Of a DNA stretch of 8,841 bases, positions 5,818 through 8,841 are shown piece after piece. The notes under the pieces are model-generated. The model was not told where the DNA came from, did not search any database, and saw nothing but the letters and a program-made list of their open reading frames with translations. Origin of the DNA: CAZJJZ01 sp964546505 (lineage in GTDB: Bacteria; Patescibacteriota; Gracilibacteria; UBA1369); the NCBI GenBank assembly GCA_964546505.1, contig CAZJJZ010000034.1, positions 1-8,841 on the forward strand, read 5' to 3'. Position 1 is the stretch's first letter, and the number at the start of each line of letters is the position of its first letter. The translations under genes were made by a program, and so were the position numbers.

Positions 5818-5824
5818 GCGTAAG

Positions 5825-5848
5825 AAAAAATACCACTTAAGAAAATGG
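5825..5848 (-). terminator. Intrinsic terminator of the tRNA-Glu unit
   Basis: On the minus strand CCATTT, loop TCTT and AAGTGG form a 6-bp stem (5848-5833, one G-U pair), followed after two bases by six T (5830-5825). It lies 12 bases after the encoded CCA. The A run and the T run of the opposing terminator are also complementary to each other (5810-5817 with 5825-5832), so the region could stop transcripts from both sides. Confidence 0.5.
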
Positions 5849-5860
5849 AAGGAGTTAGAT

Positions 5861-5935
5861 TGGTAGCGATACGGGGAATCGAACCCCGGTTTACAGGATG
5901 AAAACCTGCCGTCCTAACCACTAGACGATATCGCC
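5861..5935 (-). tRNA. tRNA-Glu (anticodon UUC)
   Basis: The 75-base gene includes an encoded 3' CCA (5863-5861). The acceptor stem GGCGATA/TATCGCT pairs fully with one G-U at the first position. The T arm is CGGGG-TTCGAAT-CCCCG. The anticodon arm GCAGG-TTTTCAT-CCTGT gives anticodon TTC at 5902-5900. The D arm carries the TCTAGTGGTTAGGAC pattern characteristic of bacterial tRNA-Glu. It has its own promoter and terminator, so it is independent of the upstream envelope operon. In addition to translation, tRNA-Glu feeds haem synthesis in many bacteria; nothing here shows that. Confidence 0.96.
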
Positions 5936-5955
5936 ATGTTGGCTAAAGCGACAGT

Positions 5956-5983
5956 ATTATAGGTAAATTTTGGGTAAAGTCAA
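5956..5983 (-). promoter_or_regulatory. Strong promoter of tRNA-Glu
   Basis: Minus strand TTGACT (5983-5978), a 16-base spacer and perfect TATAAT (5961-5956). The start would be near 5949, leaving about 14 bases before the mature tRNA 5' end. This is the closest match to the sigma70 consensus in the window and abuts the stop codon of the preceding gene. Confidence 0.8.
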
Positions 5984-5987
5984 AAGT

Positions 5988-6317
5988 TTATTTTTGTAGG
6001 TAAATTAAATTTTCCGCTTTCACCATTTCTTTGATCAGAGGGTTATTTTGGATAGTGCTGGTGGACTGGGCTTGAATTATCGAGTTGATCAAATCCCGAC
6101 CCTGTTCATTGAGTTGATTGCGTTGAATCTCATGCTGTTTGAGGGTGTAGCCTTTCTGGCTGTCTTGGCTACTATTCAACAAGAACACAATGCTGATCAT
6201 CACTATGATAATCAATAAAACAAAAATTAACTGAAAAATACTTTTTTTTATTTCCACCGAAAAAGGTGTTCTGGTGGGAATGATGCGTCCTCGGCGTTTG
6301 ATGATTTCTTCATTCAT
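5988..6317 (-). CDS. Small bitopic membrane protein with coiled coil, FtsL/FtsB (DivIC)-like
   Basis: 109 residues. A basic N-terminus (KRRGRIIPTR, then KK at 24-25) is followed by one strongly hydrophobic segment (about 27-47). After that comes a polar Gln/Glu/Asn-rich helix (52-85) with heptad-like leucines and isoleucines, and a short tail PLIKEMVKAENLIYL. The charge pattern predicts the N-terminus inside and the coiled coil outside. Size, topology and pattern match the divisome proteins FtsL and FtsB/DivIC, which have little sequence conservation, so this is a topology-based call. The ATG overlaps the end of the SLH-RlpA gene by eight bases (ATGAATGA), indicating translational coupling. 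It is the last gene of the yidC operon; its neighbour carries an RlpA domain, and RlpA acts at division septa in other bacteria, which supports a division role. Confidence 0.55.
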   Translation of the reverse strand: MNEEIIKRRGRIIPTRTPFSVEIKKSIFQLIFVLLIIIVMISIVFLLNSSQDSQKGYTLKQHEIQRNQLNEQGRDLINSIIQAQSTSTIQNNPLIKEMVKAENLIYLQK

Positions 6318-7335
6318 TGGAGTTTGGCAGAGGGTTTATTTCCACGTTGGCTATGCCGCTAGATAGCGGGGCGATTTCTGCGAAAGCTTTGCTGGACAAA
6401 TCAATAATCGCTCCAGGTACATAGGGGCCACGATCATTGATGCGCACGGTGATGGATTTGCCATTAGCCAAATTGGTGACTTGTACTTTGCTGCCAAAAG
6501 GTAGTGTTTTATGAGCAGCGGTAAATTCATGATTGGAGAAGTTTTCACCATTGGCTGTGCTTTGTCCTTCAAAACGACCGGCATAATAGGTTGCACGTCC
6601 AAAGGTTTTTTGGAATTCGGCGTTTTGAATAGTTCTATAAACGATGAGAGCAAATTCACCTCTAGTTAGGGAATTGGCAGGGAGTAATTGATTATCACGT
6701 GTGGGGACAATCCAAGTACGAGATTTGGAGAGTTGGGCATAGGGGAAAAACCAATCTTGCGGATTGGTATCAGAATATGGTGATTCTTCCAAGTTATTGG
6801 CAGTCAATCCAGAATGCAATGTGATGATCTTTAATGCCTCGGCACGATTAATGGTTTGTTCAGGTCGAAACAGTCCATCAGGGTAACCTTGAATAGTACC
6901 ATTAGTTAATGCATTGCAGACATAAGAAAAATACCATTCCGTGTTTTGCAGGTCGGGGAATTGGCATTGTCTTTTAGAGAAGGTGAATGTGTCTGGAGAG
7001 CTGTTTAAGGAGTGCAGTGGTTTTTCTACAAGCTGATATTGTTGGTGTCTCATGGCACCGACTAAAATTTTCAGAGCCTCTGCGCGATTGATGTGTTGAT
7101 TCGGTCGGAACAGTCCGTCGGGGTAGCCATGGATTAATTGCTGTTCTTTGAGGTATTTGATTGCCAGGTAGTAAGGGTTACCTTTCCCTAGATCCGGGAA
7201 AAGTTGCTCAGGCAAAACTGTGGCATTGGGCGACGAGTATTCTTCCACCAGAGCAGTTTGTGCTATGGATTGGTTTTGAAACCCAGCCACCAACAGTATG
7301 GTCATTATCCCGATTGTAAGTCTGCTGTTAAGCAA
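6310..7335 (-). CDS. SLH-anchored RlpA-like (double-psi beta-barrel) septal protein
   Basis: 341 residues. A signal peptide (about 1-25, SIA/QT) has its basic residue R5 only if the TTG at 7335-7333 is the start. The later ATG (residue 11) would lose it, so TTG is preferred despite no Shine-Dalgarno site. Three SLH domains follow (46-92, 126-172, 187-235); the first two share an almost identical stretch. Then an RlpA double-psi beta-barrel domain covers 246-336 with G-R-A-T-Y-Y, AAHKTLPFG and INDRGPY. In Pseudomonas RlpA, a lytic transglycosylase acting on naked glycan strands at the septum, a His and an Asp are catalytic; their likely equivalents H275 and D301 are present. Usual RlpA is a lipoprotein with a C-terminal SPOR domain; here SLH repeats replace both anchors. 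C124 and C140 in SLH2 could form a disulfide. It lies 10 bases after jag and overlaps the next gene by eight. Confidence 0.88.
   Translation of the reverse strand: MLNSRLTIGIMTILLVAGFQNQSIAQTALVEEYSSPNATVLPEQLFPDLGKGNPYYLAIKYLKEQQLIHGYPDGLFRPNQHINRAEALKILVGAMRHQQYQLVEKPLHSLNSSPDTFTFSKRQCQFPDLQNTEWYFSYVCNALTNGTIQGYPDGLFRPEQTINRAEALKIITLHSGLTANNLEESPYSDTNPQDWFFPYAQLSKSRTWIVPTRDNQLLPANSLTRGEFALIVYRTIQNAEFQKTFGRATYYAGRFEGQSTANGENFSNHEFTAAHKTLPFGSKVQVTNLANGKSITVRINDRGPYVPGAIIDLSSKAFAEIAPLSSGIANVEINPLPNSNE
6826..6888 (-). repeat. Duplicated SLH segment, second copy
   Basis: Codes residues 150-170 of the SLH-RlpA protein, from G-Y-P-D-G to A-L-K-I. It matches residues 70-90 (7066-7128) at 19 of 21 positions (E for N, T for H), while third-position bases differ at several codons. 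SLH repeats within one protein are usually less alike, so this points to fairly recent duplication or gene conversion. Confidence 0.7.
7066..7128 (-). repeat. Duplicated SLH segment, first copy
   Basis: Codes residues 70-90 (GYPDGLFRPNQ to INRAEALKI) of SLH domain 1. It is the partner of 6826-6888. The same core recurs, less exactly, in SLH1 of the protein coded at 4733-5728 (GYPDGQF, NRAEALKI). Confidence 0.7.
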
Positions 7336-7345
7336 TGCTGATCAA

Positions 7346-7837
7346 TTAGATGATGACTTCAGTAGTTAACTTGGGCTTAATGATAACATATCTACTGTTT
7401 CCTTCGCCAGCACTTTCAGTGGCGATGTCTTCGAATTTACCTTGTGCTAAATGTAAGTGAATCAAGCGACGAAAATAAGGAGACATAGGTGGCAAACTTT
7501 GTGATTGACCCGTTTTTCTGACCATTTCTACTTTTCGTTCAGCAAGATTAAGCATGTTTTGTTCCTGACGTCGACGATAATTATCGATATCCAAGTAAAG
7601 ATCGATTTCACTTTCCGATTCTATTTCCGGATCTTGCCAGAGCAATAATTTGATCAAATGTTGCAGGGCAAAGATATTTTCGCCATGATGTCCGATTAAT
7701 AAACTGGTATCGTTGGTTTCAATATTGACACGAAATTGCTCCTGTTTTTTTTCAATTTTGATGCGGTTTAATTGGCTGCCGATTTTTTGCAGCAATTCGT
7801 GAATGGTGTCTTGAATTTTGCTTTCTAGATTACTCAT
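7346..7837 (-). CDS. jag: Jag / KhpB-like RNA-binding protein (KH-R3H)
   Basis: 163 residues, cytoplasmic, single-strand nucleic-acid binding. A KH domain (about 20-100) has its GxxG loop as G49-H-H-G52 in LLIGHHGENI. An R3H domain (about 105-155) has the R123-x3-H127 signature in YFRRLIH and the typical ATESAGEGNSRYVII strand. The Jag_N domain present in Bacillus Jag (about 208 residues) is missing, as is usual for short forms. In other bacteria this KH-R3H protein (KhpB, partner KhpA) binds many RNAs and affects cell elongation and division. The gene starts 14 bases after yidC, the widely conserved yidC-jag order, and ends 10 bases before the SLH-RlpA gene. The spacer CACCAGAAC has no Shine-Dalgarno site. 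Confidence 0.92.
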   Translation of the reverse strand: MSNLESKIQDTIHELLQKIGSQLNRIKIEKKQEQFRVNIETNDTSLLIGHHGENIFALQHLIKLLLWQDPEIESESEIDLYLDIDNYRRRQEQNMLNLAERKVEMVRKTGQSQSLPPMSPYFRRLIHLHLAQGKFEDIATESAGEGNSRYVIIKPKLTTEVII

Positions 7838-7851
7838 GTTCTGGTGATTAA

Positions 7852-8721
7852 CTATGCTTTAATTTTGATAATTGGTGGATCTTGATGATCGTCATGATCA
7901 TCATCTTGGTGGTCATTTGAGGATTCTGTAGACTTGGTTTCTTGCGCTGCCTTTTGAGCTAAACGTGCCTGTTGTTTGGCAGCGTACTCCTCTTTTTTAC
8001 TTTTGTGACGATCTTGATCCGCCAATCTGATACTGGTGGATTGTTGATCAACCTGTTTATTCACAAATAACTGCTGGATAATGGCGTATAAAGTGTTGAA
8101 TAGCCAGTAGAGGCCTACACCAGCGGGTGCTGAAGCGGTAAAAATGGCAATCATTACGGGCATGGTGTAAGTCATGGTTTTGGTTGCAACTTCCATTTCA
8201 CTGCTGGACTTGTTGTTTGATTTGCTTTTCCCCATAGCCAGCTTGGTCTGCAAAAACTGTAGTCCACCAACTAAAAATGGCAAAACATATATATTGACCT
8301 GAGTTAATTCCAAAATACCTAAAAAGTTGGTATTGATGATGCTGGTGTCTAGATTCTGGAAAAAGGGATAAAGCAAAAATTCATGTTGATGTGAGATGCC
8401 GCCTTGTACAACACTATAAATGGCAATCAAAATGGGTAATTGGATCAGTAAGGGTAAACAACTGCCAAAAGGATTAACTTTCTCTTCTTTATATAGGGCC
8501 AAAGTTGCCATGGCGATTTTTTCTTGATCACCTTTGTGCTTTTCTTTGATTTCTTCCATTTTGGGCTGAATGCTTTGCAAGCGACGTTGTGATTTGAGAG
8601 CTTTTTGATTGGGAATTAGCAGGATGGTACGAAACAGTAGAGTGAGGAGAATAATTGCTAGGCCAAGGTCGTGGAAAGGTAAATAGGCCCCGAAAAAGAT
8701 TAAGATGTTGTAAAATATAAT
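7852..8721 (-). CDS. yidC: Membrane protein insertase YidC (Oxa1 family), start codon unclear
   Basis: YidC inserts and folds membrane proteins, alone or with SecYEG. Starting at the TTG at 8580 would drop the first membrane helix. The frame is open up to a TAG at 8731-8733 and encodes the expected start, FYNILIFFGAY then HDLGLAIILLTLLFR, with the groove Arg (R31, codon 8629-8631). No ATG, GTG or usable TTG exists between the TAG and that helix, so the ATT at 8719-8721 is only a placeholder start (289 residues). Further parts: coiled, charged C1 loop (KALKSQRRLQSIQPKMEEIK), then membrane segments near 85-104, 142-160, 184-197 and 199-217. The tail is first basic (KSKKEEYAAKQQARLAQK) and then Asp/His-rich (about 268-283). 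Short form without the large periplasmic P1 domain of Gram-negative YidC. First gene of the yidC-jag-SLH/RlpA-FtsL-like operon. Confidence 0.88.
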   Translation of the reverse strand: MIFYNILIFFGAYLPFHDLGLAIILLTLLFRTILLIPNQKALKSQRRLQSIQPKMEEIKEKHKGDQEKIAMATLALYKEEKVNPFGSCLPLLIQLPILIAIYSVVQGGISHQHEFLLYPFFQNLDTSIINTNFLGILELTQVNIYVLPFLVGGLQFLQTKLAMGKSKSNNKSSSEMEVATKTMTYTMPVMIAIFTASAPAGVGLYWLFNTLYAIIQQLFVNKQVDQQSTSIRLADQDRHKSKKEEYAAKQQARLAQKAAQETKSTESSNDHQDDDHDDHQDPPIIKIKA

Positions 8722-8780
8722 AAGTGAACTCTACACAAGATTAATGCATATTTAAGAAAAAACAAGCAATACTAAAATAT
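8722..8780. other. Divergent intergenic region between yidC and the partial membrane-protein gene
   Basis: Fifty-nine bases, very AT-rich, that must hold both divergent promoters and the true yidC start if the sequence is right. TATAAT-like strings occur on both strands (for example 8716-8721 plus, TAAAAT 8773-8778 plus), but none has a convincing -35 at proper spacing. No rpmH or rnpA sequence, which often precede yidC, is seen. Confidence 0.5.
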
Positions 8781-8841
8781 ATGAAGATTCTAACTAGGCT
8801 TGCCGTAAATGTATTTGCTTTATATGTGGTGGAATATATTG
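8781..8841 (+). CDS. Small membrane protein, possibly phage-holin-family 4 / YvlD type (PF04020), 5' end only
   Basis: Twenty codons from ATG to the window edge read MKILTRLAVNVFALYVVEYI. One basic region followed by a hydrophobic helix with Asn10 and Glu18 resembles the start of YvlD/PF04020 four-helix membrane proteins, which begin with a similar K-x-L-x-R-x-x-x-N-x-x-A-L pattern and are common in CPR genomes. Function of that family is not known despite the holin name. It is divergent from yidC. The call rests on 20 residues and could be wrong. Confidence 0.4.
   Translation, partial: MKILTRLAVNVFALYVVEYI

Overview
The window looks like a scaffold piece from an uncultivated bacterium of the Candidate Phyla Radiation (Patescibacteria). 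The basis is the mix of a short Gram-positive-type YidC followed by a Jag protein without its usual N-terminal domain, a minimal ferredoxin, S-layer-homology (SLH) envelope proteins, and large low-complexity secreted proteins rich in Thr, Gly and Asn. The DNA is moderately AT-rich. TAG, TGA and TAA all end convincing genes, so the standard code (or code 11) is used. Assignment below the level of CPR is not supported. Most starts lack a clear Shine-Dalgarno site, and several promoters sit so close to the start codon that the leaders must be very short.

Layout. (i) 85-1324, minus strand: a one-cluster ferredoxin gene overlapping a DHH/DHHA1 phosphoesterase (NrnA-like) whose signature DHH motif is replaced by Arg-His-Gln. 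(ii) 1400-4628, plus strand: a surface-protein locus. Two secreted beta-rich proteins, each behind its own TATAAT promoter, end in a related C-terminal domain of about 150-160 residues. The second gene is broken by a 20-N scaffold gap (3614-3633) and is probably one gene of about 1.74 kb, ending at a good intrinsic terminator. (iii) 4640-5817, plus strand: a secreted protein with three SLH domains and an uncharacterised helical C-terminal half, with its own promoter, leader hairpin and terminator. (iv) 5825-5983, minus strand: tRNA-Glu(UUC) with its own sigma70-type promoter, encoded CCA and terminator, convergent with the SLH gene. (v) 5988-8721, minus strand: a compact envelope operon, yidC - jag (KH/R3H) - SLH3-RlpA fusion - small FtsL/FtsB-like membrane protein. 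(vi) 8781-8841, plus strand: the first 20 codons of a small membrane protein, divergent from yidC.

How the parts may work together (inference): YidC inserts membrane proteins. The SLH proteins sit on the cell wall, one of them carrying an RlpA-type peptidoglycan-cleaving domain with its catalytic His and Asp present. The small coiled-coil membrane protein could belong to the divisome. The two secreted beta proteins probably display repeat-rich, tail-fibre-like stalks with a common C-terminal module at the surface. The least described elements are that shared C-terminal domain, the degenerate DHH protein, the SLH-RlpA fusion in a yidC operon, and a YidC without a recognisable start codon.
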